The notes beneath the pieces are model-generated. The model did not search any database, was not told the origin of the DNA, and saw nothing but the letters and a program-made list of their open reading frames with translations. The position numbers and the translations under genes were made by a program. This document shows, in pieces, positions 7,056 through 15,021 of a DNA stretch of 59,378 nt (positions are counted from its first letter, which is position 1; each line of letters starts with the position of its first letter). Source of the DNA: Streptomyces viridochromogenes DSM 40736 (GTDB taxonomy: Bacteria; Actinomycetota; Actinomycetes; Streptomycetales; Streptomycetaceae); contig NZ_GG657757.1 in assembly GCF_000158955.1 (NCBI RefSeq), positions 66,016 to 125,393 on the forward strand, in the 5' to 3' direction.

Positions 7056-8402
7056 ATGCGCATTCGCCCCGCAGCCTGCGCGGCACTCCTCGTGGCGTCC
7101 CTCGCCCCCATCCTCACGGCACCTCCCGCCAGCGCGGCGGCGGCCAGGTACGCGGACGACTTCAACGGCGACGGCTACCGCGACTACGCCAGCTACACCT
7201 ACGAGCAGTACAGCAAGGGCGGCGGCGTCCGGATCACCTTCGGTACCGCCTCCGGACCCGGCACCCAGACCCAGTTGATCACTCAGGACAGCCCCGGTGT
7301 CCCCGGCGCCGACGAGACGGAGGACCAGTTCGGCGACGTCCGGGTGCCTGCCGACTTCAACGCCGACGGATACGGGGACCTCGCCGTGTCGGTGTCGCGC
7401 GAGGACGTCGGCGGACGCACGGACGAGGGCGGCGTCGTCATCCTGTGGGGAAGCGCGACCGGCCTCTCGGGTGGCACCGCGATCCCCAACGCCGGCGCCA
7501 AGGTGTCGAACGCCCGCTTCGGCCGCGACCTCGCCGCCGGGGATTTCAACGGGGACGGCAAGAAGGACCTGGCCGCGATCAGCGGGAGCAAGGCCTACGT
7601 CTACCGCAGCATCACGCGCACCGGTGTGGCAGGCTCGGTCACCAGCCACGACAAGACGACGAGATTCGCGCCCACGTCCCTGGTCTCGGGCAACATGAAC
7701 GGGGACTCCAAGACCGATCTGGTGATCATCGGAATCACCGACGAGCCCGACAACTTCGGCACGGACGCGTGGTTCATCAAGGGCGGCTCCCCGCTCAGCG
7801 CGGGCAAGACCCTGCGCCTCGTCACGAACTACGGCGACCCCAGCGAGGCGGTGATCGCCGACTTCAACAAGGATGGCTACGGGGACCTCGCGGCGGGCAG
7901 CCAGATGTACAACAACTACCAGGGCCGGGTGTCCATCTGGTACGGCTCCTCCACCGGCCCCGCTACCGCCGTCCGTATCACGCAGGCCACCACCAACGTC
8001 GCCGGCACCCCAGAGTCCGACGACCTGTTCGGCTCCTCCGTCTCGGCCGCCGACATCAACGGCGACGGCTACAAGGACCTCGCGATCGGCGTCTACGGAG
8101 AGAAGATCAGCCAGGAGACGACCGAGGGCGGCGTCCACGTCCTGCGCGGCAGCGCGAGCGGGATCACCGGCACCAACTCCCAGTGGCTCGCCCGTAACAC
8201 CGCCGAAGTCCCCGGCGATGTCGCATGGAACGACTGCTTCGGCGAGCCGGTCCGCCTCCGCGACACCAACCGCGACGGCAAGGCCGACCTCTACGTCGGC
8301 GCCATCAACGGCTCGCTGCGCTTCCCCGGCACGTCGTCCGGCGTCACCACGACCGGTGTGACCGACGCCGACACCGAACTCATCTGGGGCATGCTCCAGT
8401 AG
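7056..8402 (+). CDS. Secreted FG-GAP repeat (integrin-alpha-like beta-propeller) protein
   Basis: 448 residues from the ATG at 7056, chosen because AGGAG lies just upstream and a signal peptide follows (MRIRP then a hydrophobic stretch, cut after PPASA). The mature part has seven calcium-loop motifs: DFNGDGYRD, DFNADGYGD, DFNGDGKKD, NMNGDSKTD, DFNKDGYGD, DINGDGYKD and DTNRDGKAD, spaced about 55-65 residues. The expected fold is a seven-bladed Ca2+-binding propeller outside the cell, probably for adhesion or ligand binding. The gene stands alone, bracketed by two copies of an IS5-type 5' end. The third codon positions look native to the genome. Confidence 0.85.
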   Translation: MRIRPAACAALLVASLAPILTAPPASAAAARYADDFNGDGYRDYASYTYEQYSKGGGVRITFGTASGPGTQTQLITQDSPGVPGADETEDQFGDVRVPADFNADGYGDLAVSVSREDVGGRTDEGGVVILWGSATGLSGGTAIPNAGAKVSNARFGRDLAAGDFNGDGKKDLAAISGSKAYVYRSITRTGVAGSVTSHDKTTRFAPTSLVSGNMNGDSKTDLVIIGITDEPDNFGTDAWFIKGGSPLSAGKTLRLVTNYGDPSEAVIADFNKDGYGDLAAGSQMYNNYQGRVSIWYGSSTGPATAVRITQATTNVAGTPESDDLFGSSVSAADINGDGYKDLAIGVYGEKISQETTEGGVHVLRGSASGITGTNSQWLARNTAEVPGDVAWNDCFGEPVRLRDTNRDGKADLYVGAINGSLRFPGTSSGVTTTGVTDADTELIWGMLQ

Positions 8403-8487
8403 GCCCGGCCTCCCGCCCAGCTCCCTGGGGTTCGCCTTCTTCGTACGAGTGCGCCCGCGTCGTGGCCGCTCGCGCAGTTCCCCGCAC

Positions 8488-8594
8488 ATTCCCGCTCCAG
8501 GAGGGTGCTGGCTGCGCTAGACCGGTCGCGTGACTCGTGGTGACCTGACCGATGCCGAGTGGGAGTTGATCGAGCCGCACCTGCCGCTGGGGGT
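8488..8594 (+). repeat. IS5-type 5' end, copy B (106-bp direct repeat)
   Basis: Here the short transposase N-terminus is in frame (VTRGDLTDAEWELIEPHLPLG) but stops matching after ~22 codons, where an oppositely oriented transposase fragment begins. Just before it (about 8465-8487) the sequence GCGCAGTTCCCCGC resembles a short motif abundant in Streptomyces intergenic DNA, broken at the IS junction. Confidence 0.7.
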
Positions 8595-8597
8595 GCG

Positions 8598-8862
8598 TCC
8601 GGGCAGTGTGGGCGAGATCCACAGCAGCTCGCCCGCGGGATCGGCGACGACCTGCACGTTCACGCCGTGTCGGCGGTGCTTGTGCGAGAAGTCGGCTCGC
8701 CGACCCGGTCGCGCTCGGCGAGCGTGCCGTCGAGCAGGAGATGAGAGCACGCTGGTGAGGCGGAAGCTTGCAGCGTCGGTCACCCTCACGGGTGACGATG
8801 AGCATGGTTACCCACTCGACGAGGGCGTGAGGCAGGTCGAGTGCGGCAGTATAAGGAACCAA
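8598..8862 (-). pseudogene. IS5-family (DDE_4) transposase with large internal deletion
   Basis: The start at 8862 gives MVPYTAALDLPHALVEWVTM, IVTREGDRRCKLPPHQRAL, a typical N-terminus. At about 8745 the reading shifts frame directly to LLDGTLAERDRVG, HKHRRHGVNVQVVADPAG and LLWISPTLPGRTP, which belongs to the catalytic core. Some 60-70 residues (HTH region) are missing between the parts and everything after PGRTP is cut at the copy-B repeat. The protein cannot be functional. Confidence 0.75.
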
Positions 8863-8925
8863 CGAGGCTCCTGCGCTGATGAGTTGAGACGTCGAACACC
8901 TCTCTCAACGGCACGGGAGCCTCGT
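8862..8925 (-). promoter_or_regulatory. Two-tier inverted repeat in the leader of the deleted transposase
   Basis: Outer arms ACGAGGCTCC (8862-8871) and GGAGCCTCGT (8916-8925) are perfect complements; an inner pair GTTGAGA / TCTCAAC lies between. The structure abuts the transposase start codon, so in the transcript it would cover the start region. Such leaders can limit transposase synthesis; that role is inferred. Confidence 0.45.
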
Positions 8926-9257
8926 GCGTTGTGGGAGACCGACCCGTCACCCGATCAGTGGCCACGCTGAAAGAGCTCAGTGAACATCGCCCGGAGCTTG
9001 TGTGAGCAAAGGCGCGCCGACGAGACCGCGCGTGCCCGTGCAACCGGGCGTCGGCCCTGGTCGCAGGGGTCGGGCGGCCCCGACCCCGCTGAAGCACCGG
9101 GTGGGGGCTCGATTGCCTGTGCGAAGTTACTCGCTCATACGGGTCTATGCTGGCGCCGGGCTGCGCAGGGTGTCGGCCGATTGCCTTTCCGTCCAGCAGT
9201 TTTGACAGGAGCGGGGCACGCCACCGCTCGTAAACGTTCGTACAGGGACACGCGAAA
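8926..9257. other. Gene-free 330-bp spacer
   Basis: It contains one GC-rich hairpin (9066-9087) and the presumed promoter of the YceI-domain gene. No protein similarity is recognised in any frame. Confidence 0.5.
9066..9087. terminator. GC-rich hairpin
   Basis: GGGGTCGG and CCGACCCC form a perfect 8-bp stem with a 6-nt loop. It lies between the IS remnant and the YceI gene and could isolate the latter from read-through. Confidence 0.45.
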
Positions 9258-10160
9258 TTGATCACGCACTTGTTGGGCAGACGAAAAGTCGCGAACCAGA
9301 AGAAGGGCGCGCTCGCGGGCCTCCCGGTGCCGCAGAATGCGGGCCTCCTCAGCTTCCGCGTCATCAACCCGGTCGGTGAGCCCCTGGTGCAGGCGCAGTA
9401 CACGCTGAACGACAGCCAGGGGCGCAAGGTCGTCGCAGGCGAGACGGACCCGTACGGCTGGGGCGTCGTCGTGGTCCCCGTCGGCGAGTACCGCATGTCG
9501 GTCTCGGCGGACGGCTTCGCCGCGCACCTGGGACGCGCGTCCGTGCGAGAGGGGGGTGCGCCCGTTGCGCTCGGCGACCTCACCCTGCATGGCGCGCCCA
9601 CGCTGCCCCTGCCCGAACCGGGCGACTGGGAGATCGAGGCCGCGCACACCCGAATAGGCTTCACCGCCCGCCACATCGGTCTTGGCCGCGTTTACGGCGG
9701 CTTCGGCAACTTTGCCGGGGCCATCAGGGTCGGCAGCACCATGGAGCACACCGCGATGCACGTCGTCATCGACGCGGCATCGATCGACACCAACGTCAAG
9801 ATGCGTGACAACCACCTGCGGTCCGGGGACTTCCTCGATGTGGAGAACTTCCCGACCCTGGAGTTCTACAGCGACCGCTTCGTGCACCGCGGCGGCCAGA
9901 ACTGGGTGATCACGGGCGGTCTCACCCTCCACGGGGTGACCCGCACGGTGACCCTCGACGCGCAGTACAACGGCGTGCGGGTGGGCATGGAGGGCGAGAC
10001 CCGCGCCGCCATCCACGCCACGACCGAACTGCACCGCGAGGACTACGACATCAACTGGCAGACCATGCTGGCGCGCAACATCGCCGTGGTCGGCTCGAAC
10101 ATCAAGGTTGACCTGGACATCCAGGCCGTCCCCAAGGGCACCGAGCTGGAATTCAAGTAA
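9258..10160 (+). CDS. YceI-family protein with N-terminal beta-sandwich domain
   Basis: About 300 residues, probable TTG start. Residues ~28-108 resemble a carboxypeptidase-regulatory/Ig-like domain (FRVINPVGEPLVQAQYTLND, DPYGWGVVVVPVGEYRMSVS). Residues ~118-300 are a YceI lipocalin-like domain: WEIEAAHTRIGFTARHIGLG, GNFAGAIRV, MRDNHLRSGDFLDVENFPTL and GGLTLHGVTRTVTLD. YceI proteins bind amphiphilic or polyisoprenoid ligands. No signal peptide is evident, so it is probably cytoplasmic, as in many actinobacterial homologues. The gene is monocistronic and followed by a terminator. Confidence 0.85.
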   Translation: MITHLLGRRKVANQKKGALAGLPVPQNAGLLSFRVINPVGEPLVQAQYTLNDSQGRKVVAGETDPYGWGVVVVPVGEYRMSVSADGFAAHLGRASVREGGAPVALGDLTLHGAPTLPLPEPGDWEIEAAHTRIGFTARHIGLGRVYGGFGNFAGAIRVGSTMEHTAMHVVIDAASIDTNVKMRDNHLRSGDFLDVENFPTLEFYSDRFVHRGGQNWVITGGLTLHGVTRTVTLDAQYNGVRVGMEGETRAAIHATTELHREDYDINWQTMLARNIAVVGSNIKVDLDIQAVPKGTELEFK

Positions 10161-10178
10161 CGCAGAGGCGAACTCCGC

Positions 10179-10218
10179 AGAGCCGTGTACGGACCCGACC
10201 GGTCCCGTACGCGGCTCT
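10179..10218 (+). terminator. Terminator of the YceI gene
   Basis: AGAGCCGTGTACGG-ACC pairs with GGTCCCGTACGCGGCTCT, with one wobble pair and one bulge and a short loop, 19 bases after the stop. Confidence 0.7.
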
Positions 10219-10366
10219 CCTGCGTTCCGGGCCGGGCGCCGGCAACGGATGCGAACACAATGAGCTCTTTGAGAGTGGTCATCGATCGGGTGACGGATGG
10301 GACGGGATCGCGGGTCGGTCTCGGCGGGGACTGTCACGGTGTGGTGGCCGTGGATCGGAAGGTGGA

Positions 10367-10598
10367 TTACAGGGCGGCCATCAGGCAGGCCACGTCCAGC
10401 ACGCTTTCAACCTCGGCGTCCTCGCTCGACGTGGTCAGCAGGCCCGTGAGGGCCGCCTTACTCAGAGCGGACATGGGGCGCTGGAGCACGGCTCCGGGAT
10501 GGTCGAAGTCGTGCACCAGGGTGTGCCAGTCGCCGGTGCCCGGCCGGTGTCCGGCGGCGAGGCCCAGCTGTCCGCCGTAGGCGACGTACCGGCCGTCC
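10367..10598 (-). pseudogene. 3' fragment of an unidentified gene, cut by ISL3-type DNA
   Basis: About 75 residues (DGRYVAYGGQLGLAAGHRPG, TGDWHTLVHDFDHPGAVLQR, a helical tail ending VLDVACLMAAL) have good coding character, but the upstream part switches to ISL3 transposase sequence of the opposite strand near 10598. I do not recognise the family. The gene is dead unless the fragment has an internal start, and none is convincing. Confidence 0.45.
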
Positions 10599-10697
10599 GT
10601 CGAAGGACACGTCAACCGGATCAAGATGCTCAAGCGCCAGATGTTCGGCCGGGCCGGCTTCCATCTGCTGAGGAAGCGAGTCCTGCTCGCAGGATGA
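10599..10697 (+). pseudogene. ISL3-family transposase, C-terminal fragment
   Basis: Reads VEGHVNRIKMLKRQMFGRAG followed by FHLLRKRVLLAG and a stop. This is the conserved end of ISL3-family transposases, and the same end occurs in the copy at 15063. Nothing else of the element is present. Confidence 0.75.
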
Positions 10698-10746
10698 GCT
10701 CTGGTGCCGTGCGATAGATTGCGGGCGACACGAGAGAAGAGCTCGC

Positions 10747-11352
10747 ATGGACTCCCGCATCCCGCGGTTGCGACGCAAGCTGGCACGCATCCCCTACACC
10801 CCCAACCGAAGCCACTCATTCGGGGAGGAACGGCACGAATTTCGTCTCGGCCCCCGCCTCACCAAAGGTCAGGCAGACGCCTTTCAGGCCGAGCATGACG
10901 TGGAACTCCCGCAGCCCTATCGAGACTTCCTCACCAACATGGGCGGCAGCGGCGCGTCTCCGTACTACGGACTGATCCCGTTGGAGGACTGCGCGCTCTT
11001 CACGATGAACTCCAGAGACGCCAGCACGGGCTCAAGAGGATTCAGCCGGGCCTATCGCCCCACCCGCCGTGGTGACCTGTTCCTGCACGTCATCGAACGC
11101 GGCTGCAGCGATCTCGTCCTCATAGGCATAACCGGCCCTCTCACCGGGCGCATGCTCATCGGCAACGCGGACGGCTTCTGGGGCCCGAACGTCTCCTCAG
11201 CCCCGGACTTTCTCGCCTGGTACGAACGATGGCTCGACCACATGGCTGCCGGACAGGACAACCGGGCTCTGGAGCTCACATCACCCCAGCTCCGAGCGCA
11301 TCCGATCCGGCAGCGGCTCGCTCACTCGCCGTGCCCCCTCCACAGAACCTGA
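10747..11352 (+). CDS. SMI1/KNR4 (SUKH) family protein
   Basis: 201 residues from an ATG behind a GAGAG-type ribosome site. The family features are visible: LTKGQADAFQAEHDVELPQP then YRDFLTNMGGSGASPYYGLI, and later DLVLIGITGPLTGRMLIGN and APDFLAWYERWLDHM. SUKH proteins in bacteria often act as immunity proteins against polymorphic toxins or nucleases. No cognate toxin gene is next to it, so the role here is open. Preceded by ISL3 debris; the next gene converges from the other strand. Confidence 0.8.
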   Translation: MDSRIPRLRRKLARIPYTPNRSHSFGEERHEFRLGPRLTKGQADAFQAEHDVELPQPYRDFLTNMGGSGASPYYGLIPLEDCALFTMNSRDASTGSRGFSRAYRPTRRGDLFLHVIERGCSDLVLIGITGPLTGRMLIGNADGFWGPNVSSAPDFLAWYERWLDHMAAGQDNRALELTSPQLRAHPIRQRLAHSPCPLHRT

Positions 11353-11407
11353 GCCAGAACCCGAGAACGGGAGTCAGCTGCCGCGGGCCTTTCCCCGGGC
11401 GTATCCG

Positions 11408-12352
11408 TCACTGCCCGGTCCGGTTGGTGAGGGGCTGTTGAGAGGCGGTCGGTGGTGCGAATAGTGCCTGGACGGTTTCGGTGGCCAGGTCTCGCAGCCA
11501 GGTGTGGGCGCGGTCGTTGTCGTAGCGCTGGTGCCACAGCAGGTACAGGGGGACGTCGGGCAGCGGGAGTGGCGGCGGCAGTGTGGCCAGGCCGAGTTGT
11601 TTCCGAGCTGTGCGGGTGACCGCGTCGGGGAGGGTGACGACCAGGTCGGTGTCGAGGGCGAGTTGCAGGGCGAAGGCGGCGGTGGGCCCGGCGGCGACGA
11701 CGCGTCGTTCGAGGCCGCGTGTGGTGAGGGCGTCATCGATCGGGTCGCGCAGGCTTCCGCGCCGCGAGACGGTGAGGTGTTCGGCGGCTGCGTAGCGTTC
11801 GAGGCTCAGCGGGCCTTCGGTGAGCGGGTGGCCTGGACGGACGGCAACGATCAGCTGGTCCCTGCCGACGAGGCGGTGGCGGATGTCGGGGAGCGTCGGA
11901 GAGCTGGAGCTTGATTCGAGGTCGACCTCACCTCGGCGCAGCTCGGCGTCGTCCGTCCCGGGTTCGGCGGACAGGCGCAGTCGGACGCCGGGGGCCTGTT
12001 GGTGGACGGCCGTGGTCAGGGCGGTGCCGCAAGCGGTGGTCAGGGCGTCATGCCAGCGCACGGTGAACACCCGATCCAGAGCCGCTAGGTCGAGTTCCTG
12101 CTGCGTGGAGAGAAGTTGGTGGGCCTGCTGCACGAGGGCGTGGACCTGGGCGCGCATGGCCAGCGCGCGGGTGGTGGGGACCATGCTGCGGCCGGTGCGG
12201 ACCAGGATCTGGTCACCGGTGGCCTTGCGGATGCGGCCCAGGGAGCGGCTCATCGCCGGTGCGGTGACGTGGAGGCGTGCTGCCGCGCCGGCGACACTGC
12301 CCTCTTCCAGCAGGGCGTCCAAGGCCGTGAGCAGGTTCAGATCCAGTTGCAT
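11408..12352 (-). CDS. LysR-family transcriptional regulator
   Basis: 314 residues from the ATG at 12352. The N-terminal HTH is clear (LLEEGSVAGAAARLHVTAPA, MSRSLGRIRKATGDQILVRT), followed by a substrate-binding domain of about 210 residues (VAVRPGHPLTEGPLSLERYA, RRGSLRDPIDDALTTRGLER). It is divergent from the IMPase-like gene and shares a 115-bp intergenic region with a 7-7 inverted repeat typical of LysR sites. It most likely autoregulates and controls the two genes opposite. Confidence 0.85.
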   Translation of the reverse strand: MQLDLNLLTALDALLEEGSVAGAAARLHVTAPAMSRSLGRIRKATGDQILVRTGRSMVPTTRALAMRAQVHALVQQAHQLLSTQQELDLAALDRVFTVRWHDALTTACGTALTTAVHQQAPGVRLRLSAEPGTDDAELRRGEVDLESSSSSPTLPDIRHRLVGRDQLIVAVRPGHPLTEGPLSLERYAAAEHLTVSRRGSLRDPIDDALTTRGLERRVVAAGPTAAFALQLALDTDLVVTLPDAVTRTARKQLGLATLPPPLPLPDVPLYLLWHQRYDNDRAHTWLRDLATETVQALFAPPTASQQPLTNRTGQ

Positions 12353-12364
12353 GGCAGTAACTCT

Positions 12365-12387
12365 ACAAGTGACAAGCATGCACTTGT
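12365..12387. promoter_or_regulatory. Probable LysR operator
   Basis: ACAAGTG and CACTTGT form a perfect inverted repeat with a 9-bp spacer, 13 bp upstream of the LysR start and 80 bp before the divergent gene. It fits the T-N11-A LysR-box architecture. Confidence 0.6.
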
Positions 12388-12467
12388 TGTTAATGATCGG
12401 GGGGCCTACCTTCGAAGTGCGGGAGCGAGACAACCGCCCCGCTTCGACCGATCCCAGGGAACTCACC

Positions 12468-13280
12468 ATGAGCACAGCCATGCCTTTCGACGCCGGCACG
12501 ACGCTCCTGTCCGACGTGACAGCCGCGGTGAAGACCGCCGGCGTCACGCTGCGAGACCGCCACACCTCGCACGCCCGGGGCGTAAGTCTGGACGAGGTCG
12601 TCGGCGAGATCCACGCCAACGACGACGCGGTGCTGGACGTACTGCGGGAACCGCTGCTGCGGGCACGGCAAGGGTCGCAGTGGGCCGAGGACGAGCTGGC
12701 CGGCGGCGCACTCCCGCCCGGGGAGTGGTGGGTCGTCGACCCCGCCGAGGGCAACATCAACCACGTCCACGGCATGGAGGACTGGGCCGTCACCGCCACC
12801 CTGGTCCGCGACAACCAGCCGGTACTCACCGTCGTCCACCTGCCGCTGACCGGCGACACCTACACCGCCGTCGCCGGCGGCGGTGCCCGCCTCAACGACC
12901 GACCCCTGAGGGTATCCGCCAAGAGCGACCTGGGCGCCGCGCTCATCGGCACCGGCCAGGCCAAGCCCGGCGAGGACGAGCGCACCTTCCGGCGAATCGG
13001 TGACTCCGTCACCGCCATGCTCATCAACGGCCTGGTCGTGCGCGTGTCCGTTCCCGCCACGATGCAGCTCATCCACGTGGCCGCCGGACGCATGGACGCG
13101 TTCTGGCAGTTCTCCGACGTCCGCTCCGGCCTGGTCGCCGGCGCCCTGCTGGTCTCCGAGGCCGGAGGCACCGTCACCGACCTGACGGGCGAACCCTGGA
13201 ACACCGGAAGCCGCGACTTCCTGGCCGCCGCCCCCAGCATCCACGGGGCCGCCCTCAAGGTCCTCGCACCGATCGCCTGA
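12468..13280 (+). CDS. Inositol monophosphatase-like protein with altered metal motif
   Basis: 270 residues from the ATG at 12468. The IMPase fold is seen in WAEDELAGG, EWWVVDPAEGNINHVHGMED, GGGARLNDRPLRVS and VAGALLVSEAGG. The canonical DPxDGTxNF metal motif reads DPAEGNINH: the second Asp is Glu and Thr is Asn. The usual WDxAAG is SDVRSGLVAG, with its Asp kept. The substrate is therefore probably not plain inositol phosphate. Expected reaction class: Mg2+-dependent phosphate-ester hydrolysis. The gene is first in a two-gene run opposite a LysR regulator. Confidence 0.8.
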   Translation: MSTAMPFDAGTTLLSDVTAAVKTAGVTLRDRHTSHARGVSLDEVVGEIHANDDAVLDVLREPLLRARQGSQWAEDELAGGALPPGEWWVVDPAEGNINHVHGMEDWAVTATLVRDNQPVLTVVHLPLTGDTYTAVAGGGARLNDRPLRVSAKSDLGAALIGTGQAKPGEDERTFRRIGDSVTAMLINGLVVRVSVPATMQLIHVAAGRMDAFWQFSDVRSGLVAGALLVSEAGGTVTDLTGEPWNTGSRDFLAAAPSIHGAALKVLAPIA

Positions 13281-13330
13281 CCGAACGTCTCCGCTCTTCC
13301 CCGCCCCGATACCGCAAGGAGCATCACCGC

Positions 13331-13975
13331 ATGACCAACATCGGCATCCTGGGCGCCGGCCGCGTCGGCACGAACCTCGCCGGCAAGCTCTCCGCAGCCG
13401 GACACCATGTCACCATCGGTGGACGGAGCCCCGAAGACACCGCCGCGCGCACCGTTGGGCTCGACCCGCGGATCGCCTTCGCCGACCAGCGCAGCACCGC
13501 CCGCACCACGGACATCGTGATCAACGCGACACCCGGCGACAGCTCCCTGGAGCGCCTCACCGACCTGCGCACCGAGCTCTCCGGAAAGATCCTCATCGAC
13601 GTCTCCAACGCAACCCACGACGCCGCTGACGGCCTGCCCGGCGACCTGTGCTATCCCGGCAGCAGCCTCGCCGAGAAGCTCCAGGCCGCGCTCCCCGACA
13701 CTCATGTGGTCAAGACCCTCAACACTATGCTTTTCATGGTCATGACCGCTCCCGAGACCCTGACCACCCCACCGACCGCCTATCTCTCGGGCGACGACGA
13801 ACACGCGAAGAGGACCGTCACCGGCCTGCTCGGCGACCTGGGCTGGCAGCCCGAACGGATCGAGGACCTCGGCGACATCACCACAGCCCGCGCCACCGAA
13901 GCAATGATCCTGGCCGTGCCCCACATCCTGCGCCGACACGGATTCAAGCCGATCGCCGTCTCCCTCGCCCGCTGA
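13331..13975 (+). CDS. NADPH-dependent F420 reductase-like oxidoreductase
   Basis: 214 residues; ATG behind AAGGA. The Rossmann motif is GILGAGRVGTNLAGKLSAAG, with GGRSPED after strand 2, the position that contacts the NADP phosphate. ILIDVSNA and VVKTLNTMLFMVM are typical of the F420:NADPH oxidoreductase / NADP_Rossmann group. It probably shuttles hydride between NADP and a second cofactor or small substrate. It follows the IMPase-like gene by 50 bases and is likely co-transcribed and LysR-regulated. Confidence 0.75.
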   Translation: MTNIGILGAGRVGTNLAGKLSAAGHHVTIGGRSPEDTAARTVGLDPRIAFADQRSTARTTDIVINATPGDSSLERLTDLRTELSGKILIDVSNATHDAADGLPGDLCYPGSSLAEKLQAALPDTHVVKTLNTMLFMVMTAPETLTTPPTAYLSGDDEHAKRTVTGLLGDLGWQPERIEDLGDITTARATEAMILAVPHILRRHGFKPIAVSLAR

Positions 13976-14032
13976 CCCACCAAGACCGGGTTCAGACCAA
14001 AACCAGGTATCGGGCACGTGCGATGCTGCTGG

Positions 14033-14060
14033 GTGCTAGGTGCTAGGTGCTAGGTGCTAG
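14033..14060. repeat. Four perfect tandem copies of a 7-mer
   Basis: GTGCTAG is repeated four times without error and is preceded by a degenerate copy (GCTGGGTGC). It lies in non-coding DNA after the F420 reductase-like gene. Confidence 0.9.
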
Positions 14061-14167
14061 CAGGGACAACGCCCGCTGGGCTGCAAGTGACGCCCGGACT
14101 CATCGACATTGATCATGCCTACTACGGGAGGCGACTCCCGAAGTCGTCGACAAACGACTCCCATTCC

Positions 14168-14195
14168 CGGGCTCTGGTCCACTTCGTGTGGAGGC
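14168..14195. repeat. Solo ISL3-type terminal sequence
   Basis: CGGGCTCTGGTCCACTTCGT matches the left end of the ISL3 remnant at 15022 (GGGCTCCGGTCCACTTCGTG) in the same orientation. No transposase accompanies it. Confidence 0.6.
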
Positions 14196-14457
14196 TCACG
14201 GAAAGTGGTGTGTGGTGGGATAGCTGGACACCGCCGTTGATCTGCTGAGAGGCCGTCGTGAGGTGGTCCGGCGAGCACACGGTCACCAGTCGATTGCCGT
14301 CCATCTTCGGACCGCTGATGTGGATGGCGGAGAAGTCGTCGCCCAGGGCCAGCAGCTCCGTCTCTTCGTCCCTGGTTCGAGTAGCAACTCAGCACTGCGG
14401 ATGCGCGAAGCGTGGCGCCCCTGAGCCATCAGGCTCAACCGACCTCAGGGGGACTAC

Positions 14458-14778
14458 GTGAGCGGCTTAATGAGGCAGTTCGCTGTTGGCGGAGCGACGT
14501 TAGCGCTGTGCCTAGGAAGCATGGCGGGTACAGCGTCGGCGGGAGAATCGGCACCAGCGGGCTGGAACGGCCGCTGCACGACCATGTCCGCCACCAATAC
14601 GTCCTTCCGCGGCTGGTGTGACGGAAACGGCCCGGAAAGGTACGCAACGTTCGTGCTCTGCACTGGCGGGGAGTACCACGCCACCTATTCCAAGTGGTAC
14701 GGGGACAGGACTGGGGTGTACGCCGCTTGTCCGTCCGGGCAAAGGCGCACTGGTCACGGCTACGACCACTACGTTTAG
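14458..14778 (+). CDS. Small secreted four-cysteine protein
   Basis: 106 residues from a GTG preceded by AGGGGGAC. A signal peptide is clear (MSGLMRQFAVGGATLALCLG, cut after GTASA). The ~77-residue mature part has four cysteines (GRCTTMS, GWCDGNG, VLCTGGE, AACPSG), enough for two disulfides, and is rich in aromatic and Gly residues. The function is unknown; similar small exported proteins are common in Streptomyces. It is isolated between IS remnants. Confidence 0.7.
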   Translation: MSGLMRQFAVGGATLALCLGSMAGTASAGESAPAGWNGRCTTMSATNTSFRGWCDGNGPERYATFVLCTGGEYHATYSKWYGDRTGVYAACPSGQRRTGHGYDHYV

Positions 14779-14923
14779 CATTTGCCGGGACGCAGGGCTC
14801 CACTTGTCCCTCGTCGGCGGGATCTGCCGGGCTCACTGAGTCCGGCCGATCCCGCAGGCAGTAGTCAAGTCCTCCGTGTAGGGCGGTACGAACGCGAGGA
14901 CTGACGGCCCGGCAGACGACAGT

Positions 14924-14949
14924 GCCCCGGACGGTTCTCCGCCCGGGGC
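14924..14949. terminator. Hairpin downstream of the small secreted protein
   Basis: GCCCCGG and CCGGGGC form a 7-bp stem with a 12-nt loop, 146 bases after the stop. It is weaker than other terminators here. Confidence 0.4.
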
Positions 14950-15021
14950 CCTCCTACGTCCGCCCGCCCTACAGCACGCCGTTCATCGCGTTGTCCTCCC
15001 AGCCCTGGCTAGGTAGGTGAC

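Larger units (their letters stand above)
13976..14457. other. Gene-poor 480-bp spacer
   Basis: It holds the 7-mer array and a solo ISL3-type end (14168-14195). On the minus strand a short stretch (about 14195-14370; ELLALGDDFSAIHISGPKMD, NRLVTVCSPDHLTTASQQI) looks protein-like but lacks a start codon and reads into the IS end. It may be a gene fragment of unknown family. Confidence 0.4.

Noticed and set aside
6762..8489. A 575-codon open frame antisense to the FG-GAP gene.
   Set aside because: It is rich in Gly, Val, Arg and Asp typical of antisense shadows in high-GC DNA, has no domain and runs through repeats and IS sequence; the plus-strand protein has a signal peptide and clear motifs.
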